This document shows, in pieces, positions 9,413 through 16,539 of a DNA stretch of 40,263 nucleotides; the first letter of the stretch is position 1, and the number at the start of each line of letters is the position of its first letter. The notes beneath the pieces are model-generated. The model was not told the DNA's origin. It searched no databases and worked only from the letters and a program-made list of their open reading frames with translations. This DNA comes from Candidatus Woesearchaeota archaeon (lineage in GTDB: Archaea > Nanobdellota > Nanobdellia > SCGC-AAA011-G17 > JAGVXY01), in contig JAGVXY010000014.1 of the NCBI GenBank assembly GCA_018303545.1, positions 1 to 40,263 on the forward strand, in the 5' to 3' direction. The position numbers were made by a program, and so were the translations under genes.

Positions 9413-9907
9413 ATGGATCCTTTAAGCCATTTGCTGTGGGTTTATCTTGCAGTTAAATTTGGTTTAGTCCATGCATTAAATATTAAATATTTTTTAATAT
9501 TCAGTCTTTTTCCAGATATAAGTTATATTCCCTTTTGGATTTATCATTTTAAAAAGGCCTACCGTAATTTGGGTAATATGGTCTCTCCAACAAAAGATAT
9601 GATACAAAATACGCCCTGGATAATTAACAAATTTTATTTCTTATTTCATAGCATACCGTTTATATTATTCTTTAGTCTGGTTGTAGGGCTTATTTTTGGA
9701 TTACAAATGTTTTTTACTGTGTTATTGGGGTGGGGAATACATGTTATATTAGATGTATTTAGTCATGAGGGGTTTTGGGCTACAAAAATTTTATATCCTT
9801 TTAGCAATAAAAGTTATGATTTCCTGCCTTGGTACAATAGCAAACGATTCAATGTGGTTAATATGGCCCTTTTGTTTTTTGGCTATCTTTTTGTTTATTT
9901 TAAATAA
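9413..9907 (+). CDS. YdjM/DUF457-like membrane-bound metal-dependent hydrolase
   Basis: 164-residue integral membrane protein with the conserved polar residues of the YdjM (LexA-binding, inner-membrane hydrolase) family: H6 in the first segment, FPD at 33-35, FHS at 78-80, and the HxxxDxxxH cluster with H110, D114 and H118. Four or so hydrophobic segments surround these residues. Family members are thought to be membrane-embedded metal-dependent hydrolases, but the substrate is unknown. The start is supported by a TATA box 27 nt upstream. The gene ends 1 nt before a 31-bp repeat that resembles the cysS promoter, which suggests it was once the direct neighbour of cysS. Confidence 0.72.
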   Translation: MDPLSHLLWVYLAVKFGLVHALNIKYFLIFSLFPDISYIPFWIYHFKKAYRNLGNMVSPTKDMIQNTPWIINKFYFLFHSIPFILFFSLVVGLIFGLQMFFTVLLGWGIHVILDVFSHEGFWATKILYPFSNKSYDFLPWYNSKRFNVVNMALLFFGYLFVYFK

Positions 9908-9908
9908 A

Positions 9909-9939
9909 TTTATATATTTGGGTTAAATTACTATTTTAT
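9909..9939. repeat. Left copy of 31-bp direct repeat (cysS-promoter-like)
   Basis: Matches 13039-13069 at 28 of 31 positions, including an exact 18-bp core, GTTAAATTACTATTTTAT. It begins right after the YdjM-like stop codon. It carries a TATA-like TTTATATATT, and its end is followed by a futile ATG-TAA. This looks like a second copy of the cysS promoter. Confidence 0.7.
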
Positions 9940-10333
9940 GTAAACTGGACTAAAATCAAAGTTCATTCTGTACTATAAATCCGATGGTGCAGATTAAATT
10001 TATTTTTGCCTTTGTTTTTTGAAAACAAAATTAACCCCCATAACTGCATTAATATGATAGTTAAGCATACGACTAAGTTCTTTTTTGTTCCAAATCTTAA
10101 GTTTGATTATGGTTCTGCATTTCATGAAGAAATTTGATTAAACAGAATATAAAATTAATTCGTGCGTGTTTGTTAGGTGGAGTTCATCTAACCTTACATT
10201 AAGCAAAAGGGTCTCAAACTTAAAAGATACAAAAACGAACAGACCCCGTCTTAGTCGTTCAACGTCGATTAATTGCAATTCAATCTGGCAAAAATAAGAA
10301 ACATTTATATTCATTCTCCTTCCTTTATTGATC
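9940..10333. other. Long non-coding stretch inside the accessory block
   Basis: About 390 bp without a convincing gene. The 65-codon minus-strand frame at 10138-10335 has no recognisable features. Short inverted repeats are visible, such as GGGTCT at 10209-10214 with AGACCC at 10241-10246. The right end holds the TATA box of the GIY-YIG gene (ATTTATAT, 10303-10310). Confidence 0.5.
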
Positions 10334-10615
10334 ATGAAATGGATTTATAAAATAACTTATCCAAATGGTAAAATCTATATTGGAAAAGATTTAACTGGAA
10401 CATTTAGGTATTTTGGAAGTCCAAACAGTAAAATTCTTGAAAAAGATTTTAGTGATAAAGAAAAAAAAGATTTTACCATAAGAAGAGAAATACTTTGGCA
10501 ATCCGAAAATACTTCTGAAGAAGAAGTTAATAAAAAAGAAGTTGAATTTATTTTAAAATATAAATCAAATAACCTTTCCATTGGATATAATCGATGGCCA
10601 AAGTTAAAAAAATAG
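10334..10615 (+). CDS. Small GIY-YIG domain protein (putative endonuclease)
   Basis: 93-residue protein made almost entirely of a GIY-YIG nuclease domain. The first strand is WIYKITYPNG with the IY pair at residues 4-5, and the second is KIYIGK with Y15-I16-G17. A basic middle with several Arg residues, a Glu in the helix NKKEVEFILKY and an Asn in IGYNRW follow, matching the usual Tyr-Tyr-Arg-Glu-Asn active-site order. Stand-alone GIY-YIG proteins include homing endonucleases and repair or restriction nucleases. No DNA-binding extension is present. The ATG at 10334 is favoured over the TTG at 10328, since a TATA box lies 27 nt upstream. It may have helped mobilise the surrounding block, but that is inference. 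Confidence 0.72.
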   Translation: MKWIYKITYPNGKIYIGKDLTGTFRYFGSPNSKILEKDFSDKEKKDFTIRREILWQSENTSEEEVNKKEVEFILKYKSNNLSIGYNRWPKLKK

Positions 10616-10662
10616 GTTTTTACCAAACTGAACTCCTTTGAATTTCTTCAAAATCCCCGACC

Positions 10663-10694
10663 ATGCCACGCTCTCATCCATCGGTTTGTGGCAT
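10663..10694. repeat. Inverted repeat between convergent genes
   Basis: ATGCCAC (10663-10669) pairs with GTGGCAT (10688-10694) around an 18-nt loop, in the gap between the GIY-YIG gene and the converging nuclease-like gene. No T-tract follows on either side, so a terminator role is uncertain. Confidence 0.4.
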
Positions 10695-10704
10695 TTAACA
10701 GGAA

Positions 10705-11364
10705 TTATATGCAATCTTTATTAATTTGGTCTCTACGCTTAAAGAACTCAGGTTTAATTCGTTTTCCTTGTGTGGGGTTTTTGATTGAATTAAGTTCTGA
10801 TTCCAAATCTGTATCCAGAACTATTTTTAGTTTATGGATATTGATAAATCTTTCAATTTCTAATTCAGAAAACAAGATTATGTGCGCAAGGTTTTCTTCC
10901 CCAATAATCTTAATACCTTCTTCATTTGGTGAAACAAGGAGTATTAAAAATGCTTCAAAATTTTTTGAGGTGATGTATGAATGATTTTGGTTATCTACAA
11001 AGGATAATACCCTTTTTTTATTCATCCAGATAAATTCAAGGGCACCATTTACACTACTATCCTTGCCGAAGATATAGTCTTGAGTTTTTACTTCATATAT
11101 TCTAATAATTTTTTCTTCTTTAACAACACCAAAATCAAGATATCCCCCTCCTTTTTTAGAAACACCCTCTGGAATAATCTCTTTAATAATTTCAAATCCT
11201 TCAACGCAAGGATATTTTTTCTCTAACCATTGTTGAAAAATCAATTCCCCTAAATAACCCCTAAGTCCAATAGCTCTTTTTGGCATTTTGATTATTAAAG
11301 CAACTAAGCATATAATACTTTCGACCAAATTAAAGACACCCTGGTTTTTGACTTCGCCGACCAT
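10705..11364 (-). CDS. Putative PD-(D/E)XK-fold nuclease
   Basis: 219 residues. The pattern fits a PD-(D/E)XK nuclease core: a helix with Glu (GYLGELIFQQWL, E40), then YLDF with D77, about 13 residues, and YEVKT with E91 and K93. This is the E...D...ExK arrangement of restriction and repair endonucleases. The C-terminal half has no motif I recognise. No methyltransferase or specificity gene accompanies it, so a classical restriction system is not supported. Two starts are plausible: 11364 (TATA-like GGTTATATAT about 31 nt upstream) or 11286, which removes a 26-residue hydrophobic N-terminus (TATA-like TTATATG about 26 nt upstream). It lies inside the repeat-bounded block and converges on the GIY-YIG gene. 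Confidence 0.58.
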   Translation of the reverse strand: MVGEVKNQGVFNLVESIICLVALIIKMPKRAIGLRGYLGELIFQQWLEKKYPCVEGFEIIKEIIPEGVSKKGGGYLDFGVVKEEKIIRIYEVKTQDYIFGKDSSVNGALEFIWMNKKRVLSFVDNQNHSYITSKNFEAFLILLVSPNEEGIKIIGEENLAHIILFSELEIERFINIHKLKIVLDTDLESELNSIKNPTQGKRIKPEFFKRRDQINKDCI

Positions 11365-11466
11365 TACACTAAACTTCGTTCCTAACGGAAATATATAACC
11401 TCCCAGTTATGTTCCATGAGCCTCTAACGATAAATTTATATTATGGATAAACGCTAATGATAAATT

Positions 11467-12123
11467 ATGAATGTTAAAAAATCTATAAATCAATTTTTAG
11501 AAGGGAATGGCAAAAATAAAGGAAGAAAACCTGATGAGCGCTATGCTTCTTTTGATTATTGTTACAATTATTTTTATTCATTTTACAAAAGAAATAAACT
11601 TAATGAATTAGCAGATGAAAAAAATCTTCAAATGAGTTGTTTGCAATTGGGTTTTTATTTGGCGAGTTGGGGAATGATGAGAGGCTCGTCTTTTCTTCTT
11701 GAAAAAAGCGTTAAGAATTATATAAATCTCATTGTTTCAATTTCAAAGATGAATCCAGCATTGTGGAAAATTGATGTGAATGAATATAATGCAGATAACA
11801 TTAAGTTATTATTAAATTGTAAACAACAAATTATTGATGCGCTTGGAAAAGAAAATAAATCTAGTGATACCTTAGTAACAAAAATTATGCTTGGTGTTTT
11901 TGCTAATATTCCTGCATATGATCAATATTTCAGAAAAAGCTTAAAATTGCATTCTCTTAATAAAAAATCCCTTCTAAAAATTAAGGCGTTCTATGATGAA
12001 AACAAAGAAACATTTGATTCATTCAAAATATATACTTTTGATTTTTTAACATCCAAAAAAACAGGCATAATTTATCCAAGAGCAAAATTGATTGATATGT
12101 GTGGATTTATGGACGGACGATAA
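11467..12123 (+). CDS. Conserved-looking protein of unknown function
   Basis: 218 residues, not recognised with confidence. Notable segments are GRKPDERYASFDYCYNYF near residue 20, SCLQLGFYLASWGMMRGS at about 57-75 and YPRAKLIDMCGF near the C-terminus. The density of aromatic residues with Trp, Gly and Met in the middle segment suggests a soluble, helical, conserved family rather than a random frame. No signal peptide or transmembrane span is present. The start is supported by a TATA box (ATTTATATT, 11434-11442) about 29 nt upstream. It stands alone inside the accessory block, on the same strand as the glycosylase-like gene. Confidence 0.65.
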   Translation: MNVKKSINQFLEGNGKNKGRKPDERYASFDYCYNYFYSFYKRNKLNELADEKNLQMSCLQLGFYLASWGMMRGSSFLLEKSVKNYINLIVSISKMNPALWKIDVNEYNADNIKLLLNCKQQIIDALGKENKSSDTLVTKIMLGVFANIPAYDQYFRKSLKLHSLNKKSLLKIKAFYDENKETFDSFKIYTFDFLTSKKTGIIYPRAKLIDMCGFMDGR

Positions 12124-12244
12124 CAAATCTCTGAATTTACTAAAAACTTTTTATTCCAAGACGAACATAGCCTTGCTTAGTTTTAACATGACATCGGGCA
12201 TTTCTATGATAAAAGTTAAATAGTTGTTAGGCATTTTATGAATT

Positions 12245-12847
12245 ATGAATATTGATGAAATGTTTGTTGAAGCAAGAAAATGTAGATTATGCTATAAAGG
12301 TGCGCCTATATGGGTCCCCTTACCCGATCCAGAAAATGGAAAAGATAATGTAAAGATTATGTTCATTAACGAACGACCCGGTAGAATTGGAACAGGTGCG
12401 TCGGGTTTTGTTTCTTTTAACAATGATGATCCTAGTGCCAATCATTTTAAAGATTGCTTTTTAAAAACAGGTTTAAATAGAAAAGAAGTTTACATTACAA
12501 ACGCCTGTCTCTGTCATCCCGTGTTTGAAAATTATACCGACTTAGCTCCTACAATTAAAGAAATTAATAATTGCCACTTTTGGTTAAAAAAACAAATTGA
12601 AATAATGAAACCTAAACTAATTATCACAATGGGGAATATACCTTTAAAATCAATAAAATTATTATTCCTAGAATCAAAACAACTTCAAAAATTTAAATTA
12701 AAAGAAAATATTGGTGAAGTAATAACTGAAACAAAACCTTGGATTTATCCATTGTACCATACCTCCTTAAGAGCAAGATTAACCAGAAATGCCGAACAAC
12801 AACAAAAAGATTGGTTAAAAATAAAGGACATTTTAACTCGATTGTAG
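12245..12847 (+). CDS. Uracil-DNA glycosylase superfamily protein (Fe-S type)
   Basis: 200 residues with the layout of family 4/5 uracil-DNA glycosylases, which remove uracil from DNA and start base-excision repair. Four Cys ligands for a 4Fe-4S cluster are in the expected order: C13 and C16 (CRLC), C90 in the NACLCHP segment that matches the family NVVKCRP, and C110. The active-site motif 1 is NERPGRIG (42-49), instead of the common GEAPG, and the last motif is YHTSLRAR (171-178), matching HPS-x-L-R. The divergence in motif 1 makes the exact substrate uncertain. The gene is in the accessory block next to two nuclease-like proteins. No clear TATA box precedes it. Confidence 0.75.
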   Translation: MNIDEMFVEARKCRLCYKGAPIWVPLPDPENGKDNVKIMFINERPGRIGTGASGFVSFNNDDPSANHFKDCFLKTGLNRKEVYITNACLCHPVFENYTDLAPTIKEINNCHFWLKKQIEIMKPKLIITMGNIPLKSIKLLFLESKQLQKFKLKENIGEVITETKPWIYPLYHTSLRARLTRNAEQQQKDWLKIKDILTRL

Positions 12848-12856
12848 AACAAATTC

Positions 12857-12870
12857 TAAGTATTTTTTTT
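12857..12870 (+). terminator. Oligo-T terminator after the glycosylase-like gene
   Basis: A run of eight T residues (12863-12870) lies 16 nt after the stop codon, typical of archaeal transcription termination. A second T-rich run lies near 12941-12950. Confidence 0.45.
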
Positions 12871-13038
12871 CAATACAATTGTGCTTTGAATGTGGTGAAT
12901 ATTGCCAAATCGTTTGAAATATTCTGTTATCGCAAATTAATCTTTTTTTATTATGCCACAAAGATGCCTTGCGCTTTTGTGCAGAGTAACTAAATCTCCT
13001 TTATGGAACTATGTTCTTTATCCTTTATTTGAAAAAGC

Positions 13039-13069
13039 TTTAAATATTAGTGTTAAATTACTATTTTAT
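13039..13069 (+). promoter_or_regulatory. cysS promoter, right copy of the 31-bp repeat
   Basis: TTTAAATATT (13039-13048) is a TATA box centred 28 nt before the cysS ATG at 13071, so the mRNA should be leaderless. The whole element is repeated with 28 of 31 matches at 9909-9939, on the other side of the accessory block. Confidence 0.7.
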
Positions 13070-13070
13070 T

Positions 13071-14504
13071 ATGAAGTTTTTCAACACGTTAACAAGGAAG
13101 GATGAAGAATTTAAACCGTTAAAGGATAATGTTGTAAGAATGTACACCTGTGGGCCAACAATCTATAATTTTGCGCATATAGGCAATTTTAGAACATATG
13201 TTTTTGAAGATTTACTTCGGAGATATCTTAAATATAAAGGTTATAAAATCAAACAAGTAATGAATTTGACTGATGTTGATGATAAAACAATAAAAAATTC
13301 TATCAAAGAAGGAAAAAAACTTAAGTCGTTTACCGATACTTATAAAAAAGCATTTTTTGAAGATGTTGATATCTTAAATATAGAACGAGCTGAAGTCTAT
13401 CCTGCAGCAACTGAACATGTTTTAGAAATGATTGAGATTATTAAGGTTTTAATTAAAAAAGGTTATGCTTATCAGGGGGAAGATAAATCATGGTATTATA
13501 ATATTGCAAAATTTAATGACTATGGAAAATTGTCGCATATGAAAATTGATGAGCTTAAATCTGGAGCAAGGGTAAAACAAGATGAATATGAGAAGGAAAA
13601 TGTTGCGGATTTTGCATTATGGAAGGCATGGGATGAGAATGATGGGGATGTATTCTGGGATGATGACGAATTAGGGAAAGGAAGACCTGGGTGGCATATT
13701 GAATGCTCAGCAATGTCAATGAAACATCTAAGTGATGCTTTTAAAACTGGAAAATTTATACCTGGAAAATTTGAGACGTTTGACATCCATACAGGGGGTG
13801 TTGATAATATGTTTCCACACCATGAGGATGAGATTGCACAGAGCGAGGCAGCTACGGGAAAAAAATTTGTAAATATATGGATGCATTCTGAGCATTTACT
13901 TGTTGATGGGAAAAAGATGTCCAAGAGTTTAGGAAACTTTTATACATTACGAGATTTATTTGCTAAGGGTTTTAAACCAATGGCTCTTAGGTATGTATTG
14001 ATATCTACACATTACAGGCAACAATTGAATTTTACTTTTGATGGATTAAATGCAGCTACTAATGCTTTGCAAAGAATCGAAGATTTTGTTTTAAAATTGA
14101 AAGAAACAAAAGAAAACGAAGGTGAAGATATCAATTCGACTATGGATAAATTAATTGAAACTTTTGAAATGAGTTTAGATAATGATTTGAATATTGCCCC
14201 GGCTATGGGGGCTATTTTTGAATTCATTAAGAAGATAAATGGCTTAATTGCTGAGAAGAACTTGGCTAAAAAAGATGCAGATAAAATATTAAAATTACTC
14301 ATCAGATTTAATTCTGTTTTGGGATTTATTGACTTTTCTGAAAAAAAATTAGACAATGAAATTGAGGAATTAGTTAGGGAAAGAGAAGCTGCAAGAAAGA
14401 GCAAAAATTGGGCAAAATCAGATATGATAAGAGATGTTTTGAAAGAAAAAGGCATAGTCCTTGAAGATACTGCCAAAGGCGTAAGGTGGAAATATGCTAA
14501 ATAA
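13071..14504 (+). CDS. cysS: Cysteinyl-tRNA synthetase
   Basis: Class I aminoacyl-tRNA synthetase charging tRNA-Cys. The 477-residue protein has the signature HIGN at 36-39 and KMSKS at 282-286. The zinc site is in place (YTCGPT with C27, the Cys of HIECSAM and the HHEDE motif). The catalytic-domain segments MNLTDVDDK and GGVDNMFPHHEDE are typical. The C-terminal anticodon-binding region ends with the conserved REAARKSKNWAKSDMIRD motif. An upstream TTG (13050) is in frame, but the ATG at 13071 has the TATA box at leaderless distance. The C-terminus GVRWK is complete. Monocistronic, followed 39 nt later by the NFACT-R gene with its own promoter. Confidence 0.97.
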   Translation: MKFFNTLTRKDEEFKPLKDNVVRMYTCGPTIYNFAHIGNFRTYVFEDLLRRYLKYKGYKIKQVMNLTDVDDKTIKNSIKEGKKLKSFTDTYKKAFFEDVDILNIERAEVYPAATEHVLEMIEIIKVLIKKGYAYQGEDKSWYYNIAKFNDYGKLSHMKIDELKSGARVKQDEYEKENVADFALWKAWDENDGDVFWDDDELGKGRPGWHIECSAMSMKHLSDAFKTGKFIPGKFETFDIHTGGVDNMFPHHEDEIAQSEAATGKKFVNIWMHSEHLLVDGKKMSKSLGNFYTLRDLFAKGFKPMALRYVLISTHYRQQLNFTFDGLNAATNALQRIEDFVLKLKETKENEGEDINSTMDKLIETFEMSLDNDLNIAPAMGAIFEFIKKINGLIAEKNLAKKDADKILKLLIRFNSVLGFIDFSEKKLDNEIEELVREREAARKSKNWAKSDMIRDVLKEKGIVLEDTAKGVRWKYAK

Positions 14505-14543
14505 GCAAAAGGTTTTTTAAATTTACTATATTTCTGTATTTCT

Positions 14544-15314
14544 ATGGAAGTAGATATTGATTTATCCAAAAATATTGAACAAAATGCAGAGTTCTATTAT
14601 GAGAATGCAAAGAAGGCAAAAAGGAAAATAGAAAACACTGAAAAAGCGCTAGCTAAAACTAGAGAGAAATATAATATTTTATTAGAGAAGAAAGAGCTTG
14701 CAATTTCGCAGGTTAAGGTTAAAGAAAAAAAAGTAATTAAAGATAAGAAATGGTATCATAATTTTAGATGGTTCTTTTCATCTGAGGATTTTTTAGTTGT
14801 TGGCGGAAGAGATGCGACAACAAATGACATCATCATCAAAAAATACCTCGATAAAGGGGACCTTGTTTTTCATACAGAACTTGCAGGAAGCCCATTTTTT
14901 GTAATTAAATCTCTTGGCAAGGAGATTGGAAAGAAAACAATCGAAGAAGCGGCACAGGCTACAGCATTATATTCTAGGGCATGGAGGACCGGTGCTGGAA
15001 CAGCAGATGTTTATTGTATAAGTCCAGATCAAGTAAAAAAAGAATTAGGGCTGCCAAAAGGGGCATTTATGATTTATGGAAAAAGGAATTACTTTAGACC
15101 TGTACTTGAAATGGCAATTGGTAATGTAAATGGAGAAATTATTGGTGGCCCAATAGATTCTGTGAAAACAAAGACAAACAAGTATGTTATTCTAAAACCC
15201 GGAGATATCAAACCAGGACAATTGATTAAAAATATTAGGGCAAAAATTGAAGGCGATTTGGAAGAAATACAAAAATTCCTACCTCCGGGCAATAGTTCTT
15301 TACCTGGAAAATAG
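14544..15314 (+). CDS. NFACT-R (DUF814) protein, RqcH C-terminal-half homologue
   Basis: 256 residues. Residues about 10-75 form a Lys/Glu-rich coiled coil (CC-M-like), then an NFACT-R RNA-binding domain starts at WYHNFRWFFSSEDFLVVGGRDA and continues through FHTELAGSPF and TALYSRAWRTG. Full-length archaeal/bacterial RqcH (Rqc2, FbpA family), which acts on obstructed large ribosomal subunits and directs C-terminal tail synthesis, is about 550-670 residues and has an N-terminal NFACT-N domain with the DxR motif. That half is absent here and not encoded just upstream. The start has a TTTTTTAAATTTAC TATA box about 26 nt upstream, so this is not a 5'-truncated frame. Either the protein is split genome-wide or it is a stand-alone RNA-binding form. 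Confidence 0.88.
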   Translation: MEVDIDLSKNIEQNAEFYYENAKKAKRKIENTEKALAKTREKYNILLEKKELAISQVKVKEKKVIKDKKWYHNFRWFFSSEDFLVVGGRDATTNDIIIKKYLDKGDLVFHTELAGSPFFVIKSLGKEIGKKTIEEAAQATALYSRAWRTGAGTADVYCISPDQVKKELGLPKGAFMIYGKRNYFRPVLEMAIGNVNGEIIGGPIDSVKTKTNKYVILKPGDIKPGQLIKNIRAKIEGDLEEIQKFLPPGNSSLPGK

Positions 15315-15422
15315 AAAAGCTTTTAAAAGAATGACTATACATATAATCTAATAGGGCTGAAAATTAAAGTTAATTCGTTTAGAATCGCCTTATTTTTATA
15401 AAACAAGGAGAAATCACTGATA

Positions 15423-15866
15423 ATGGCAACAATACTCGATGTTAATGCTAATAAATTGATAAATGAGGCTGGAAAAGTCTTAAAATCGCAAAATATTGTG
15501 AATATGCCTGATTGGGCTAATTTTGTCAAGACAGGGACTGCAAAAATGAGGTGCCCCATTGACGGAGACTGGTGGTACTACAGAGCCGCATCTATTCTAA
15601 GAAAAGTTTACCTCGATGGACCCATTGGTGTTTCAAAATTAAGAACAAAATATGGATCAAAAAAGAATCGTGGACATAAACCTGAAGAATTTAGAAGGGC
15701 ATCTGGAAAAATTATTAGACTGATACTTCAACAGCTGGAAAAAGCAGAGTTAGTTAAAACTGATTTGAAGGATATACATAAGGGAAGGAAAATAACGCCC
15801 AAGGGGAAATCTTTCCTTGATAAGATTGCAACAACCATATTACCTAAATTTGAAAATAAGGAATAA
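15423..15866 (+). CDS. rps19e: Ribosomal protein eS19
   Basis: 147-residue small-subunit protein shared with eukaryotes. Typical segments are PDWANFVKTG, DWWYYRAASILRKVY and GPIGVSKLRTKYG, plus the C-terminal GRKITPKGKSFLDKIA. It begins the eS19-eL39-eL31 operon. Two TATA candidates precede it: CTTTTAAAAG near 15318, giving a leader of about 75 nt, and TTTTTATAAAA at about 15393-15401, giving an almost leaderless RNA. AAGGAG at 15405-15410 sits 12 nt before the ATG, a long spacing for an SD. Confidence 0.96.
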   Translation: MATILDVNANKLINEAGKVLKSQNIVNMPDWANFVKTGTAKMRCPIDGDWWYYRAASILRKVYLDGPIGVSKLRTKYGSKKNRGHKPEEFRRASGKIIRLILQQLEKAELVKTDLKDIHKGRKITPKGKSFLDKIATTILPKFENKE

Positions 15867-15867
15867 A

Positions 15868-16041
15868 ATGACAAGATTTAAACCAGTAGCAAAAAAATTG
15901 AGGTTAGCAAAGAGGAGACTGCAAACTAGGTGGGCTCCCTTCTGGATAATCCCCAAAATAAATGGGCCTAAGAAAAAGGTTCATCCAGCAAGATACACTG
16001 CTGTGAAGAGGCACTGGCGAAAGAGTAGGACAAAGGCATAA
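15868..16041 (+). CDS. rpl39e: Ribosomal protein eL39
   Basis: 57-residue, highly basic large-subunit protein lining the exit tunnel. The family pattern is clear: LRLAKRRLQTRWAPFWII followed by the C-terminal KRHWRKSRTKA. The usual archaeal length is about 51 residues; here a short insertion (PKKKVHPARYT) sits in the loop. The ATG at 15868 is chosen over upstream in-frame codons because AAGGA is 6 nt before it and the eS19 stop lies 1 nt before it. It is in the conserved archaeal pair eL39-eL31. Confidence 0.93.
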   Translation: MTRFKPVAKKLRLAKRRLQTRWAPFWIIPKINGPKKKVHPARYTAVKRHWRKSRTKA

Positions 16042-16043
16042 AA

Positions 16044-16535
16044 ATGACAAAAGAAGAGAAACTAGAAAGGAAATATGTTATTCCTCTTAGAAAGGAATGG
16101 AGAAAGGTTCCTATGTATAAGAGATCTAGGAAAGCAATTAATGCTATTCGAGAATTTGTCATGAAACATATGAAGGTGAGAGATGTCCGTATAGGAAAAT
16201 ATCTAAATCTTTTTGTTTGGGAACATGGGACTAAGAATCCACCGCATAAGGTTGAAGTTAATTGTGTAAGAGAGAATGCTATTGGCTATGTTGAACTTTT
16301 AGGCTATGAAATTATAACTGAGAAACCCAAGAAGAAGGAAGATAAAAAGAAATTAACCAAAGAAGAAAAAGAAGACAAGAAAGAACAGGAAATAAAGAGA
16401 GAAGAGACAAAAGAAGCAATAGAGAATATACCTGTGTCTAAAGCAGCTAAGGCGGGAAAAGTAAAGTTTGAAAGAAAAGAAAACGCAGTTAAAACTAAGG
16501 AAGAAGGCGTTATTGGAAGAACTTCTAAGAAATAA
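16044..16535 (+). CDS. rpl31e: Ribosomal protein eL31 with long Lys/Glu tail
   Basis: The first ~92 residues are a normal eL31: RKYVIPLRKEWRKVPMYKRSRKA, EFVMKHMKVRDVRIGKYLN and the WEHGTKNPPHKVEV segment. A tail of about 70 residues follows, almost entirely Lys, Glu and Asp, probably disordered, and absent from usual eL31 of about 90 residues. The start is 2 nt after the eL39 stop. The eIF6 gene that follows eL31 in many archaea is not here; instead a minus-strand surface protein converges 4 nt away. Confidence 0.94.
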   Translation: MTKEEKLERKYVIPLRKEWRKVPMYKRSRKAINAIREFVMKHMKVRDVRIGKYLNLFVWEHGTKNPPHKVEVNCVRENAIGYVELLGYEIITEKPKKKEDKKKLTKEEKEDKKEQEIKREETKEAIENIPVSKAAKAGKVKFERKENAVKTKEEGVIGRTSKK

Positions 16536-16539
16536 ATTT

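Larger units (their letters stand above)
9909..13069. mobile_element. Putative inserted accessory block bounded by direct repeats
   Basis: A 3.1-kb segment lies between two copies of a 31-bp repeat, offset by 3130 bp. It holds four genes unrelated to the surrounding core genes: a GIY-YIG protein, a PD-(D/E)XK-like nuclease on the minus strand, an unrecognised 218-residue protein and a uracil-DNA-glycosylase-like protein. Gene density is lower than in the flanks. There is no recombinase or transposase, and I found no terminal inverted repeats. Insertion next to cysS with duplication of the target or promoter is my inference from the repeat geometry. Confidence 0.5.

Noticed and set aside
10138-10335. 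65-codon minus-strand frame in the accessory block
   Set aside because: No family features and no clear promoter, and it overlaps the GIY-YIG gene start. Best read as non-coding.
10705-11364. Complete restriction-modification system
   Set aside because: Only a PD-(D/E)XK-like protein is present; no DNA methyltransferase or specificity subunit in the block.
12957-12981. Weak CACAAA...TTTGTG hairpin before cysS
   Set aside because: Only a 6-bp stem with a long loop and no T-tract after it; chance is sufficient.
12739-12993. 84-codon plus-strand frame over the glycosylase-like 3' end
   Set aside because: It is a shadow frame of the UDG-like gene; its translation is low-complexity and ends in non-coding DNA.
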